Shown here: positions 27,675-37,401 of the stretch, piece after piece
Layout: each line of letters begins with the position of its first letter
Numbering within the stretch: position 1 is the stretch's first letter
Assembly: GCA_026706935.1 (NCBI GenBank)
Contig: JAPOXV010000004.1
Coordinates: forward strand, 124,001-188,000
Length of the DNA stretch: 64,000 nt
Direction of reading: 5' to 3'
Source of the DNA: Gammaproteobacteria bacterium
GTDB taxonomy: Bacteria > Pseudomonadota > Gammaproteobacteria > Pseudomonadales > Azotimanducaceae
Notes under the pieces: generated by a model
Database searches by the model: none
Told to the model about the DNA's origin: nothing
What the model saw: only the letters and a program-made list of their open reading frames with translations
Program-made: the position numbers and the translations under genes

Positions 27675-28178
27675 CTATCCGATTACTTGCTCTACGCTCA
27701 AGCCACGTTTGGCTGCGATCATCTCTGGCGAGTTGATCTTGCGGAGGCCGTTAACGACTGCGACTACGACGTTAACAGGATTCGTCGAACCATAACATTT
27801 CGCAAGTACGTCGCGTACACCGGCTGCTTCAAGTACCGCTCGCATGGTTCCACCAGCAATAATGCCTGTCCCTTCTGAGGCAGGGCTCATGAATATCTTG
27901 GATGCGCCGTGCTTTTCAGTTACGGCATACCACAATGTCGTCCCGTTTAGTTCGATGTCAAACATGTTGCGGCGTGCAGCTTCACCAGATTTTGTGATCG
28001 CCGTCGCTAACTCACGTGCCCGACCATGACCAAACCCGACTCGACCGTTGCCGTTGCCAACGACGGTAAGTGCCTTGTGCGTGACGATTCGACCGCCTTT
28101 CACGGTCTTATTCACGCGTTTAAAGTCGACTAGCTTTTCGATCAAGCCTTCTTCGCGACTTTCTTCTGTGTAAGCCAT
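27675..28178 (-). CDS. rpsE: 30S ribosomal protein S5
   Basis: Located at the mRNA entry pore of the 30S; with S4 it affects decoding accuracy and it is the site of classical spectinomycin resistance. 167 residues, same as E. coli. The dsRNA-binding-like N domain [20 protein letters not shown] and the C domain [20 protein letters not shown] are intact; the spectinomycin loop (VKGGRI) looks wild type. Two bp after rplR. Confidence 0.98.
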   Translation of the reverse strand: MAYTEESREEGLIEKLVDFKRVNKTVKGGRIVTHKALTVVGNGNGRVGFGHGRARELATAITKSGEAARRNMFDIELNGTTLWYAVTEKHGASKIFMSPASEGTGIIAGGTMRAVLEAAGVRDVLAKCYGSTNPVNVVVAVVNGLRKINSPEMIAAKRGLSVEQVIG

Positions 28179-28180
28179 AG

Positions 28181-28531
28181 CTAAAACACCAGTCCTTCTT
28201 CGCGCGCCGCGTCAGCGAGACTCTTCACACGACCGTGATATTTGTAACCCGCACGATCAAATGCGACTTGCTTGACGCCAGCTTCAATCGCCCGTTTCGC
28301 AATAAGCGTACCAACCGCCGCTGCGGCAGCTTTATTACCGGTTTGGCCTTCTCGTAACGATGCTTCCAGCGTTGATGCCTGCGCTACGACTCTGTCGCCC
28401 TGACCATTGATTACCTGCGCGTACATATGCTGCGACGTGCGATGAACACATAGTCGCGTCGTGTCTAGTTCGCGAGACTTCAACCGCGCTCTTTTAGCTC
28501 GTCGCAACCTTGTCGCTGTCTTTCGGTTCAT
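28181..28531 (-). CDS. rplR: 50S ribosomal protein L18
   Basis: Binds 5S rRNA in the central protuberance with L5. 116 residues (E. coli 117) from ATG 28531 ([20 protein letters not shown]). The frame stays open another 59 codons into rplF, but that part is not L18. Conserved [15 protein letters not shown] and [20 protein letters not shown] are visible. Four bp after rplF. Confidence 0.96.
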   Translation of the reverse strand: MNRKTATRLRRAKRARLKSRELDTTRLCVHRTSQHMYAQVINGQGDRVVAQASTLEASLREGQTGNKAAAAAVGTLIAKRAIEAGVKQVAFDRAGYKYHGRVKSLADAAREEGLVF

Positions 28532-28535
28532 CGTC

Positions 28536-29069
28536 TTACTTCTTCTTACCTTCTTTGCGTCTGACGTACTCGTTTTGATAGCGCACGCCTTTGCCCTTAT
28601 ATGGTTCTGGAGGACGCAAACTACGAATCTCCGCGGCAACTTGCCCCACTTGTTGACGATCGATACCAGATACAACGATTGACGTTTGGGTAGGCGTCGT
28701 GATCTCAATACCTTCGGGAATTGGGAAATCGATGGGTTGCGAGTATCCCAGCATCAAGTTTAGATTGTTTTTCTCAGCCCGTGCGCGATAGCCCGTGCCT
28801 TGAATCTCGAGTTGCTTTTCCCAACGTTCCGTGACACCGTGCACCATATTGCGCAACAGCGCTTGATACGTCCCTGCTAATGCGAATTCACTTCGTCCCT
28901 TCGACCGCGGTGTGACCGTAAGCTCGCCATTCTCACGAGAAATGTCAACGCCGCCTTTGACAGCGAGGGACAGTTCGCCGTGTTTGCCTTTTACCGTGAC
29001 CGTCGCAGCATCCAATGCGACATCAACGCCTTCAGGTACAGGTACGGTTCTATTGCTCGATTTCGCCAT
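28536..29069 (-). CDS. rplF: 50S ribosomal protein L6
   Basis: Lies near the sarcin-ricin loop and the factor-binding site. 177 residues, as in E. coli, made of two tandem homologous domains; the C-terminal signature [20 protein letters not shown] is exact. Starts [20 protein letters not shown], 9 bp after rpsH. Confidence 0.98.
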   Translation of the reverse strand: MAKSSNRTVPVPEGVDVALDAATVTVKGKHGELSLAVKGGVDISRENGELTVTPRSKGRSEFALAGTYQALLRNMVHGVTERWEKQLEIQGTGYRARAEKNNLNLMLGYSQPIDFPIPEGIEITTPTQTSIVVSGIDRQQVGQVAAEIRSLRPPEPYKGKGVRYQNEYVRRKEGKKK

Positions 29070-29078
29070 CGTCTAGTC

Positions 29079-29474
29079 CTAGAAAACCGTACAGAGAATC
29101 TCGCCGCCCACACCTAAGCGTCGGGCTGCTTTCTCTGTGATGACCCCCTGGTTGGTTGACAAAATCGCGGTACCTAGTCCGCCACGCACTCTTGGTAGCG
29201 CGTCCCTGCCGACATAACGTCTCAGTCCCGGTCGACTTGCCCGATCAATCGATTCGATGACCGGCGTGCCGTCATCGAGATATTTGAGGGTGATGGTCAA
29301 TACTGGCTTGATGTCGTCAGTAGTTTCGAAACTCTCAATGTACCCCTCCTCTGCCAAGACATTGCAAATCGCACGCTTAAGCTTCGAATTTGGCATCGTA
29401 ACAGTCTTCATACGCACCATTTGAGCGTTGCGAATTCGTGTCAGCATGTCAGCTACGGGGTCTTGCATCGTCAT
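29079..29474 (-). CDS. rpsH: 30S ribosomal protein S8
   Basis: Central-domain 16S rRNA binder and, in E. coli, the translational repressor of the spc operon. 131 residues, [20 protein letters not shown]; the second Met is a possible alternative start but E. coli also begins MSMQDP. The conserved [20 protein letters not shown] near the C-terminus contains the rRNA-binding STNxG motif. Six bp after rpsN. Confidence 0.97.
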   Translation of the reverse strand: MTMQDPVADMLTRIRNAQMVRMKTVTMPNSKLKRAICNVLAEEGYIESFETTDDIKPVLTITLKYLDDGTPVIESIDRASRPGLRRYVGRDALPRVRGGLGTAILSTNQGVITEKAARRLGVGGEILCTVF

Positions 29475-29480
29475 GATGAC

Positions 29481-29786
29481 TTACCAGCTCGCCTTTACTA
29501 AACCGGGTACGTCCCCACGCATCGCCGCCTCACGCAGCTTGTTGCGTCCGAGACCAAATTTCCGATAGACGCCACGAGGCCGACCCGATATGCCGCAACG
29601 TCGTTGCTGTCTAATCGGGTTTGCGTTCCGAGGTAATTTCTGCAGCTCGTGTTGCGCGGCCAGCCGCGTTTCGTAGTCAGCCGAACGATCATTCACAATG
29701 GCCTTCAGCTCGCGTCGCTTCTCTGCGTACTTCGCACAAGTCTTAGCTCTCTTCACCTCGCGCGCAAGCATCGATTTTTTTGCCAT
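29481..29786 (-). CDS. rpsN: 30S ribosomal protein S14
   Basis: Head protein of the 30S, 101 residues. The long zinc-free (C-) form, with the four-cysteine ribbon reduced to [20 protein letters not shown]. Begins [20 protein letters not shown]. Seven bp after rplE. Confidence 0.97.
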   Translation of the reverse strand: MAKKSMLAREVKRAKTCAKYAEKRRELKAIVNDRSADYETRLAAQHELQKLPRNANPIRQQRRCGISGRPRGVYRKFGLGRNKLREAAMRGDVPGLVKASW

Positions 29787-29793
29787 CTGGTCC

Positions 29794-30345
29794 TTAGCTC
29801 CTAAATGGAAATCCGAAGGCTTGAAGCAGTGCCAGACCTTCTTCGTCCGATCGCGCAGTGGTCGTGACCGTGATGTTCATGCCACGGATTCGATCGATTT
29901 TGTCGTAGTCGATTTCGGGAAACACAATCTGTTCTGTTAATCCCATAGAGAAATTCCCACGCCCGTCGAAGGAACGTGGATTCAAGCCACGAAAGTCGCG
30001 AATCCGCGGGATCGCGATGCCAATGAGTCGCTCCACAAACTCGTACATGCGTGCGCGTCTCAATGTGACCATGCAACCCACAGTCCAACCAGCTCGGATT
30101 TTGAAAGCTGCCTCGGACTTTCGTGCCGTGGTCAATTTCGGCTTTTGCCCAGTTATCATCGATAGGTCGTCGACCGCCGCATTGAGTATCTTCTCGTCAA
30201 CTTTGCCATCTACGATTGCGCCGCCGACGCCCATGTTGAGCGTTACTTTCGACAACCGAGGCACCGCCATGACCGATGAATAGCCAAACTCTTCTAACAG
30301 CTGCGGTCGAATGGCTTCTTGGTAATCGTGCAATAAGTTTGCCAT
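29794..30345 (-). CDS. rplE: 50S ribosomal protein L5
   Basis: Carries 5S rRNA into the central protuberance and contacts P-site tRNA. 183 residues (E. coli 179), with [40 protein letters not shown] and the conserved [20 protein letters not shown]. Two bp after rplX. Confidence 0.98.
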   Translation of the reverse strand: MANLLHDYQEAIRPQLLEEFGYSSVMAVPRLSKVTLNMGVGGAIVDGKVDEKILNAAVDDLSMITGQKPKLTTARKSEAAFKIRAGWTVGCMVTLRRARMYEFVERLIGIAIPRIRDFRGLNPRSFDGRGNFSMGLTEQIVFPEIDYDKIDRIRGMNITVTTTARSDEEGLALLQAFGFPFRS

Positions 30346-30347
30346 GG

Positions 30348-30659
30348 CTAGACGATCCTCTCACCACTGGACTTAAACGCACGCACCTTTTCACCGTCCT
30401 CTTCGATCCATGTCACTTTATCGCGCTTTTGGGTGTCGGGGTTGTAGATGGCCACGTTCGAGATGTGCAACGGCGCTTCTTGCTCAAGAATGCCGCTCTG
30501 TTCACCTTCCCGTTGAGCTTTCACATGGCGCTTCACGAAGTTCACACTACCGATCACGACTCTTTCGTCGCCTACGAAGCGAACCACGTAACCAATTCGT
30601 CCTTTCTCGCGTCCAGCGATCACGATGACCTGATCGTCGACCCGAATTCGCCCTTTCAT
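30348..30659 (-). CDS. rplX: 50S ribosomal protein L24
   Basis: Assembly-initiator protein for the 50S; KOW motif at [20 protein letters not shown]. 103 residues (E. coli 104). Begins [10 protein letters not shown], 5 bp after rplN, heading the spc group with rplN. Confidence 0.97.
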   Translation of the reverse strand: MKGRIRVDDQVIVIAGREKGRIGYVVRFVGDERVVIGSVNFVKRHVKAQREGEQSGILEQEAPLHISNVAIYNPDTQKRDKVTWIEEDGEKVRAFKSSGERIV

Positions 30660-30664
30660 CGCGG

Positions 30665-31030
30665 CTAAAGGACCTCCGGCGCTAGTGACACGATTCGCAT
30701 GAAATTGCTCGTACGTAATTCCCGTGTTACCGGGCCAAAAATGCGGGTACCAATTGGTTCATCTCCCTGAAGGAGAACAGCCGCGTTCTGGTCGAATTTA
30801 ATCAGCGACCCGTCCGCACGTCGCATGCCTTTGCGCGTCCGCACAACGACGGCGTTCATTACTTGTCCCTTACGGACCCGACCATTCGGAGTTGCTTCCT
30901 TGACAGTGATCTTGATCACATCGCCGATACGCGCATACCGACGACGCGATCCACCAAGCACCTTAATGCACTTTACCCGGCGTGCGCCACTATTGTCTGC
31001 GACCTCGAGCATGGTTTCGGCTTGAATCAC
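30665..31030 (-). CDS. rplN: 50S ribosomal protein L14
   Basis: Interface protein forming bridges with 16S rRNA. 121 residues (E. coli 123), [20 protein letters not shown], then [20 protein letters not shown] and [16 protein letters not shown]. In E. coli a promoter precedes rplN as start of the spc operon; here the gap to rpsQ is only 6 bp, so it is probably read through from the S10 group. Confidence 0.98.
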   Translation of the reverse strand: MIQAETMLEVADNSGARRVKCIKVLGGSRRRYARIGDVIKITVKEATPNGRVRKGQVMNAVVVRTRKGMRRADGSLIKFDQNAAVLLQGDEPIGTRIFGPVTRELRTSNFMRIVSLAPEVL

Positions 31031-31036
31031 GACGAC

Positions 31037-31300
31037 TTATCCCCGCGTTGACTTGACGTCAACTGATTTCAGTTTGAAGGATTTTGTCTTTGAAATCGGT
31101 CTGCATTCGATTGCGCTGACGAGATCGCCGAGACCACATTCATTGTTTTCATCGTGAATATGAAATTTCGACGATTTCTTGATGTACTTCCCGTAAATCG
31201 GGTGCTTCACACGCCGGTCGACGCGTAGCGTGGCTGTCTTGTCAGCCCCGATTGACACGACTTCACCACGAATGGTTCGCGGGATCTTGACTTCAGCCAT
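31037..31300 (-). CDS. rpsQ: 30S ribosomal protein S17
   Basis: Early 16S 5'-domain binder with an OB fold. 87 residues (E. coli 84) with [40 protein letters not shown] and [13 protein letters not shown]. Its start overlaps the end of rpmC by 8 bp. Confidence 0.97.
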   Translation of the reverse strand: MAEVKIPRTIRGEVVSIGADKTATLRVDRRVKHPIYGKYIKKSSKFHIHDENNECGLGDLVSAIECRPISKTKSFKLKSVDVKSTRG

Positions 31301-31484
31301 CAGTTTTCTCCCGCATGATGGTTTTAACTCGCGCGATATCGCGTTTTGTCTGCTTCATCAGGTGGGTTTGAGGAAGCTGATCCATGGAGCGTTTGATGCG
31401 CAGATTGAAGCGCTCTTTCAAAAGGCGTACATGCTCTGCCTTGAGCTCGTCAAGGCTCAGGTCTCTCAACTCTTCAGCTTTCAT
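31293..31484 (-). CDS. rpmC: 50S ribosomal protein L29
   Basis: Two-helix protein at the polypeptide exit, close to the SRP and trigger-factor docking site. 63 residues (E. coli 63): [20 protein letters not shown] then [20 protein letters not shown]. Overlaps rplP by 1 nt (TGATG) and rpsQ by 8 nt. Confidence 0.97.
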   Translation of the reverse strand: MKAEELRDLSLDELKAEHVRLLKERFNLRIKRSMDQLPQTHLMKQTKRDIARVKTIMREKTDG

Positions 31485-31897
31485 CAGCCGCCGCTCCGCC
31501 GCACAAGCGTGGTCTTAAACGGCAACTTCGATGACGCTAAACGAAACGCCTCACGGGCGGTGTCTTCCGTCACACCTTCCATCTCATACAAGACGCGTCC
31601 AGGTTGGATTTGTGCGACCCAATACTCAACGCTTCCTTTTCCTTTGCCTTGTCGCACTTCAAGTGGTTTTTTCGTTATCGGTTTATCTGGAAATACGCGA
31701 ATCCAAACTTTGCCACCGCGACGCACATAACGCGTCATCGCACGTCGTCCCGCCTCAATTTGGCGAGCAGTCAAACGACCTCGACCCGTCGCTTTCAACC
31801 CGTACTCGCCAAACGCGACACGGCTTCCGCGAAGCGCCATACCTCGATTTCGGCCTTTCTGTTGTTTGCGGTACTTCGTCCGAGTCGGCTGCATCAT
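31484..31897 (-). CDS. rplP: 50S ribosomal protein L16
   Basis: Organises the A-site tRNA elbow region of the 50S. 137 residues (E. coli 136). Starts [20 protein letters not shown]; the second Met is an alternative. [20 protein letters not shown] and [20 protein letters not shown] are conserved, including the Arg region that is hydroxylated in E. coli. Three bp after rpsC. Confidence 0.98.
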   Translation of the reverse strand: MMQPTRTKYRKQQKGRNRGMALRGSRVAFGEYGLKATGRGRLTARQIEAGRRAMTRYVRRGGKVWIRVFPDKPITKKPLEVRQGKGKGSVEYWVAQIQPGRVLYEMEGVTEDTAREAFRLASSKLPFKTTLVRRSGG

Positions 31898-31900
31898 CGC

Positions 31901-32560
31901 CTATGCTGCCCCGCGCCCTTCGCGTTCGCCATCGCCAATGATTTCGCCTTTGAAGATCCAGACTTTGACGCCTAACGTACCGTAGGTTGTCATCGCTTCT
32001 ACGACGGCATAGTCGATATCTGCCCGTAACGTGTGGAGCGGTACTCGACCTTCCGCGAATGTCTCAGCGCGGGCAATCTCAACGCCGTTTAATCGACCGG
32101 CTACGCGCACCTTAATCCCTTCGGCGCCCATGCGAATTGCATTCGTCATGACGCGCCGTACAGCGCGTCGGAACGCTACGCGCTTCTCAAGTTGCTGTGC
32201 GATGTTCTGCGCCGCCAAGTAGGCGTCTATTTCCGGTTTGCGAATCTCTTCGACATCTAGCTTGACGGGCTGATTCATCATGACCGAGAGCTCAGCACGC
32301 AGTTTCTCGATATCGGCACCTTTGGTCCCAATCACCATCCCCGGCCGCGCGCTGTGGATCAGAACGTGAATGTCACTTCGAGGTCGCTTGATCTCAATTC
32401 GGCTAACGTAAGCATCACGAAGCCGGTTCATCAGATAGTCGCGAACTTCAAGATCATTCAGGAGGTAACTCGCATAGTTGCGCTTGTCGGCATACCAAAT
32501 TGACGTGTGGTCCTTTACGATCCCAAGTCGCATGCCATTGGGGTTGACTTTCTGACCCAT
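31901..32560 (-). CDS. rpsC: 30S ribosomal protein S3
   Basis: Forms the mRNA entry channel and helicase site with S4 and S5. 219 residues, about 14 fewer than E. coli (233) because the C-terminal tail is short ([13 protein letters not shown]). KH-type domain at [20 protein letters not shown]; begins [20 protein letters not shown]. One bp after rplV. Confidence 0.98.
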   Translation of the reverse strand: MGQKVNPNGMRLGIVKDHTSIWYADKRNYASYLLNDLEVRDYLMNRLRDAYVSRIEIKRPRSDIHVLIHSARPGMVIGTKGADIEKLRAELSVMMNQPVKLDVEEIRKPEIDAYLAAQNIAQQLEKRVAFRRAVRRVMTNAIRMGAEGIKVRVAGRLNGVEIARAETFAEGRVPLHTLRADIDYAVVEAMTTYGTLGVKVWIFKGEIIGDGEREGRGAA

Positions 32561-32561
32561 C

Positions 32562-32906
32562 TTAGTGCGCTCCTTGGTTCTCGTCGCTTACTGCGAGCGT
32601 GATATGGCACGTGCGCTTGAACACGCGGCCCGTTCGACCCCGACCGTGGAAACGCAGACGTTTTAGAGTGAGTCCTTCGTTCACGTACGCTTCCGAAATC
32701 CACAAATCATCGACCGCGGCATTCTTGTTTTCAGCGTTAGCAACAGCCGATTCCAACAGTCGGTTAACGTAACGAGCACTCTTCTGAACGTCAAAGCGTA
32801 AAACGTCTAACGCCGTCGTTACAGGCATACCACGAATCTGATCAATCACCAATCTAGCCTTCTGTGGGGACACGCGAAGTCGATTGGCCGTTGCTGTCGC
32901 TTTCAT
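32562..32906 (-). CDS. rplV: 50S ribosomal protein L22
   Basis: Its long beta-hairpin lines the nascent-chain tunnel and its loop is where macrolide-resistance changes occur in other species. 114 residues (E. coli 110): [20 protein letters not shown]; hairpin [20 protein letters not shown]. Four extra residues at the C-terminus. Six bp after rpsS. Confidence 0.97.
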   Translation of the reverse strand: MKATATANRLRVSPQKARLVIDQIRGMPVTTALDVLRFDVQKSARYVNRLLESAVANAENKNAAVDDLWISEAYVNEGLTLKRLRFHGRGRTGRVFKRTCHITLAVSDENQGAH

Positions 32907-32912
32907 GACGGC

Positions 32913-33188
32913 TTATACCCTCACCTTCCGATCAGCAGCGTGACCACGAAACGTTCTTGTCGGCGCAAACTCTCCGAGTTTGTGACCGACCAATTCCTCC
33001 GTGATGAACACCGGTACGTGTGCTCTGCCATTGTGGACTTGAATCGTTAATCCCACCATCTGCGGTACGATCATTGACCGGCGCGACCAAGTTCTAATTG
33101 GACGGCGATCATTGGTCTCCTGGGCACGTTCGACCTTCTTCATCAGATGAAGATCGACAAACGGACCTTTGCGAAGCGAACGAGGCAT
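32913..33188 (-). CDS. rpsS: 30S ribosomal protein S19
   Basis: Head protein that pairs with S13 near A-site tRNA. 91 residues (E. coli 92): [40 protein letters not shown] and [20 protein letters not shown] are all present. Three bp after rplB. Confidence 0.98.
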   Translation of the reverse strand: MPRSLRKGPFVDLHLMKKVERAQETNDRRPIRTWSRRSMIVPQMVGLTIQVHNGRAHVPVFITEELVGHKLGEFAPTRTFRGHAADRKVRV

Positions 33189-33191
33189 GTG

Positions 33192-34019
33192 CTATCTCCT
33201 TCCTCGTCGACGCACGATGAGATGGTTTGTACGTTTATTGCGCCGTGTTTTGAAGCCTTTTGTAGGTTTACCTGTCGGCGATACCGGATCTCGTCCGCCC
33301 GACGACTTACCCTCGCCGCCACCAAGCGGATGGTCGACCGGGTTCATCGCCACACCACGTACCGTGGGGCGAATACCGCGCCAACGCTTCGCACCGGCTT
33401 TGCCTAGTGATCGCAGGTTATGCTCCGGATTGCTCACCTCACCCAGGACTGCACGACATTCCGCTAAGACGCGTCGCATTTCACCTGAGCGGAGACGTAA
33501 CGTCGCGTAAGTACCTTCCCGAGCCACCAGTTGCGCTGATGTCCCAGCACTGCGTGCCAATTGCGCACCCTTACCTGGTTTAAGCTCAATACAGTGAACG
33601 ACACTTCCTAAGGGTAGATTTCGAAGCGGCATAGCATTGCCGATGCTTATCGGTGCCGATGTGCCGGACCTTACCTCATCGCCGGCTTTCAAACCATCGG
33701 GTGCGATGATGTACCGTCGTTCGCCGTCTTGGTACTTGACGAGAGCAATATTCGCGGATCGATTCGGATCGTATTCCAAACGCTCAACAATCGCAGGCAC
33801 ATTGTCTTTCGTTCGTTTGAAGTCAATCTTGCGATAGTGCTGCTTGTGTGCGCCGCCACGATGCCGAGTGGTAATTCGCCCAGCGTTGTTACGACCGCCT
33901 CGACCGTGTTGACTTTCCAACAACGGCTTATAAGGAGAACCTTTGTGGAGGTCAGGATGTACTACCTTAGTAACGAAACGTCGACCTGGCGATGTGGGTT
34001 TTGTTTGAATAACCGCCAT
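33192..34019 (-). CDS. rplB: 50S ribosomal protein L2
   Basis: Among the most conserved 50S proteins, needed for subunit association and peptidyl transferase integrity. 275 residues (E. coli 273). The key C-terminal motif [20 protein letters not shown] holds the conserved His. [19 protein letters not shown] is typical. Overlaps rplW by 1 nt (TGATG). Confidence 0.98.
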   Translation of the reverse strand: MAVIQTKPTSPGRRFVTKVVHPDLHKGSPYKPLLESQHGRGGRNNAGRITTRHRGGAHKQHYRKIDFKRTKDNVPAIVERLEYDPNRSANIALVKYQDGERRYIIAPDGLKAGDEVRSGTSAPISIGNAMPLRNLPLGSVVHCIELKPGKGAQLARSAGTSAQLVAREGTYATLRLRSGEMRRVLAECRAVLGEVSNPEHNLRSLGKAGAKRWRGIRPTVRGVAMNPVDHPLGGGEGKSSGGRDPVSPTGKPTKGFKTRRNKRTNHLIVRRRGRR

Positions 34020-34324
34020 CAGAATTCCCTCGTAAAGTCGATGTCGTCGCCGTCAGCGAGCCGTACATATGCCTTTTTCCAGGACTTGAAACGACTCACG
34101 CTGCCCCGCCGGAGCATCCGCTGCTTGACTTTACCTTTGACGTTAACGGTCGAGACCTTAAGGACGCTTACATCAAAGAGTTTTTCAACGGCATGTTTAA
34201 TCTCGTGCTTAGTAGCGTCTTTAAGTACTTTAAACGTGTATTGGTTACCTTGATCGCCAATATTCGTCGCTTTTTCCGTGACATGCGGCTCGACGATGAC
34301 GTTGTAGAGGCGGTCTTCGTTCAT
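34019..34324 (-). CDS. rplW: 50S ribosomal protein L23
   Basis: Docking site at the tunnel exit for trigger factor, SRP and SecY. 101 residues (E. coli 100): [40 protein letters not shown]. The trigger-factor-contact Glu appears in VTEKAT. Overlaps rplD by 4 nt (ATGA). Confidence 0.97.
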   Translation of the reverse strand: MNEDRLYNVIVEPHVTEKATNIGDQGNQYTFKVLKDATKHEIKHAVEKLFDVSVLKVSTVNVKGKVKQRMLRRGSVSRFKSWKKAYVRLADGDDIDFTREF

Positions 34325-34926
34325 GCCAACGCTTCCTCACAACGTCGTATGCCATCAACCGAGAATAGCACGTGGTCGCACTTCATCAGGCTGACAGGGT
34401 TGAGCTGAGCGACGCTTACCACTTCAACGTGATTCAGGTTGCGTGCAGCACGTTCTAACGATTCGTTATTTCCAGCATCAACAATCAGAACTTCGTTCAG
34501 TTCGAGCTTTTCGAGCGCCTCAATCAGATTCTTCGTCTTGAATTCGGGCGCAGGTAATTCATTAACGGCAGAAAGTCGTTCTTGCCTTAGTAGCTCAGAG
34601 AGTAAACAGCGCATCGCGCCGCGAAACATCTTTCGATTGAGCTTGACTGCGCGTTTAACGGGTCGTGCCGCAAATGTAACGCCACCACCTTGCCATATCG
34701 GACTATTACGGGATCCCGCACGCGCACGTCCAGTGCCTTTTTGACGCCATGGCTTCGCGCCACCGCCGCGAACTTCCGACCGATTCTTCTGTTTACGGAG
34801 CCCGGTATGCCCGCGACGAATATAGGTCTCTACGACTTGATGAACGAGCGCTTCCCGGTATTCGCTTCCGAACACACCGTCACTAATTTCAATGTTCTCT
34901 GTGGTGTCGCGAAGCGTTACGTTCAT
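34321..34926 (-). CDS. rplD: 50S ribosomal protein L4
   Basis: Tunnel-wall protein; in E. coli also represses the S10 operon through its leader. 201 residues, same as E. coli. The extended loop GGGAKPWRQKGTGRARAGSR is intact, so macrolide sensitivity at this site is expected. Two bp after rplC. Confidence 0.98.
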   Translation of the reverse strand: MNVTLRDTTENIEISDGVFGSEYREALVHQVVETYIRRGHTGLRKQKNRSEVRGGGAKPWRQKGTGRARAGSRNSPIWQGGGVTFAARPVKRAVKLNRKMFRGAMRCLLSELLRQERLSAVNELPAPEFKTKNLIEALEKLELNEVLIVDAGNNESLERAARNLNHVEVVSVAQLNPVSLMKCDHVLFSVDGIRRCEEALA

Positions 34927-34928
34927 GG

Positions 34929-35618
34929 CTAATTCCGAGATCCTGCATCACCGTGGTCCTTAATCGCAGGACATACGAACACATCGCCACCTGTCGGACC
35001 CGGAACCGCACCTTTAATGAGAATTAGGTCGTTCTCTTCGTCTACCGCGACGATTTTTAGATTCTGAATCGTGACGCGTTTATTCCCGAGCTGACCGGCC
35101 ATTTTCTTGCCTTTGAACACCTTCCCAGGTGTCTGACACTGGCCAACAGATCCTAGCGCCCGGTGCGAGATTGAGTTTCCATGCGTGGCATCTTGCATCG
35201 AGAAGTTCCAACGCTTGACCGCGCCAGCAAATCCCTTACCTTTCGACGTGCCGCGCACATCGACTGTCTGACCCGGTTCGAATTGGGACACGGTAAGTGC
35301 ACCACCCACAGCCGGCAGCTCGTCTTCGTCGACGTCATCCGTTCGAAGTTCATAAAGTCGTCTGCCGGGTGCGTCATCGACTTCACCTTCGGCGTTAGCA
35401 AAACTGGCGCGGTAGTGTCCTAGTTCCGGCTGACTTAATCGATCGGGCTTTTGCGAACCATAGGCTACTTGGAGCGCCGTGTAGGAATCTGACTCAATGT
35501 TCTTTACTCTCACGACACGGTTGGGCTTAGCTTCAATGACCGTGACAGGAATAGCACGGCCCGTGTCATCAAAGAGACGGGTCATACCTCCTTTGGTACC
35601 AACGATTCCGATAGTCAT
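34929..35618 (-). CDS. rplC: 50S ribosomal protein L3
   Basis: Assembly initiator whose loop reaches the peptidyl transferase centre. 229 residues, about 20 more than E. coli (209); the extra residues are in the acidic segment around EVDDAPGRRLYELRTDDVDE and at the C-terminus. The conserved loop DATHGNSISHRALGSVGQCQ includes the Gln that is N5-methylated in E. coli. It is separated from rpsJ by 123 bp, unusual within this cluster. Confidence 0.97.
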   Translation of the reverse strand: MTIGIVGTKGGMTRLFDDTGRAIPVTVIEAKPNRVVRVKNIESDSYTALQVAYGSQKPDRLSQPELGHYRASFANAEGEVDDAPGRRLYELRTDDVDEDELPAVGGALTVSQFEPGQTVDVRGTSKGKGFAGAVKRWNFSMQDATHGNSISHRALGSVGQCQTPGKVFKGKKMAGQLGNKRVTIQNLKIVAVDEENDLILIKGAVPGPTGGDVFVCPAIKDHGDAGSRN

Positions 35619-35650
35619 GACGTTCTCTTAGCGTCGGATATTTCAGTGCG

Positions 35651-35672
35651 GCGCCGGTAAAAAAATCGGCGC
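35651..35672 (-). promoter_or_regulatory. GC-rich stem-loop in the rpsJ-rplC spacer
   Basis: On the minus strand GCGCCG (35672-35667) pairs with CGGCGC (35656-35651) across a loop containing seven T residues. It lies about 33-54 nt before rplC inside a 123-bp spacer that is far longer than other gaps in the cluster. The U-run is inside the loop, so this is not a standard terminator. A leader for L3/L4 regulation or an internal promoter region is possible. Confidence 0.35.
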
Positions 35673-35741
35673 ACCGTCATTAACAGTGAACCGATTCATT
35701 TTCGGCTGCGATCAAGCTGCTCGCATCAACCTGAAGTTTCT

Positions 35742-36056
35742 CTAAGTGACGCTTACTTCGATATCGACTCCTGCAGCCACATCGTGTTTACTGAGTGCAT
35801 CAACGGTCTTGTCCGTGTAATCAACAATGTCGATAAGACGCTTATGCGTGCGAATCTCATATTGATCCCTCGCATCCTTGTCGACATGCGGCGAAATCAA
35901 TACCGTCCACCTTTCCGTGCGTGTCGGCAACGGAATAGGACCGACGAGTCGCGCACCCGATCGCTTGATCGAATCGACTAGATCAGCCGTCGTTGCATCC
36001 AGCAATTTGTGGTCAAACGCCTTCAACTGAATGCGGATGTGTTGGTTTGTCGCCAC
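35742..36056 (-). CDS. rpsJ: 30S ribosomal protein S10
   Basis: Head protein of the 30S and, as NusE, partner of NusB and NusG in antitermination. The 104-residue product starts at GTG 36056 ([10 protein letters not shown]), matching E. coli (103). GGAAGG ends only 3 nt before this GTG, which is short; TTG and GTG codons upstream in frame are not supported by homology. [20 protein letters not shown] and [20 protein letters not shown] are typical. It follows tuf by 102 bp holding a terminator. Confidence 0.95.
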   Translation of the reverse strand: MATNQHIRIQLKAFDHKLLDATTADLVDSIKRSGARLVGPIPLPTRTERWTVLISPHVDKDARDQYEIRTHKRLIDIVDYTDKTVDALSKHDVAAGVDIEVSVT

Positions 36057-36085
36057 GTACCTTCCAAAGGTGTAATGCACATACA

Positions 36086-36109
36086 CGCCCCTACCCAATT
36101 CGAGGGGCG
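36086..36109 (-). promoter_or_regulatory. Leader hairpin upstream of rpsJ
   Basis: CGCCCCT and AGGGGCG form a perfect 7-bp stem with a 10-nt loop, 29 nt before the rpsJ start and just downstream of the tuf terminator. No U-run follows on the minus strand, so it is more likely a structured leader than a terminator. Confidence 0.4.
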
Positions 36110-36110
36110 T

Positions 36111-36144
36111 AAAAAAGGCAGCGAATTTTACCTACGCTGCCTTT
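36111..36144 (-). terminator. Intrinsic terminator or attenuator after tuf
   Basis: On the minus strand GGCAGCG (36141-36135) and CGCTGCC (36123-36117) form a perfect 7-bp GC-rich stem with an 11-nt loop, followed immediately by TTTTTT (36116-36111). This is a textbook Rho-independent terminator 15 bp after the tuf stop. As only about 55 nt separate it from the rpsJ start, the S10 cluster must either be read through it or start from a promoter inside the tuf 3' end. Confidence 0.8.
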
Positions 36145-36158
36145 ATTTACTGAGGTTT

Positions 36159-37358
<1,200 letters not shown>

Positions 37359-37401
37359 TTTGAATTCCTCCGTTATTCGGCAAGACGATTGAGCTGTATT
37401 G

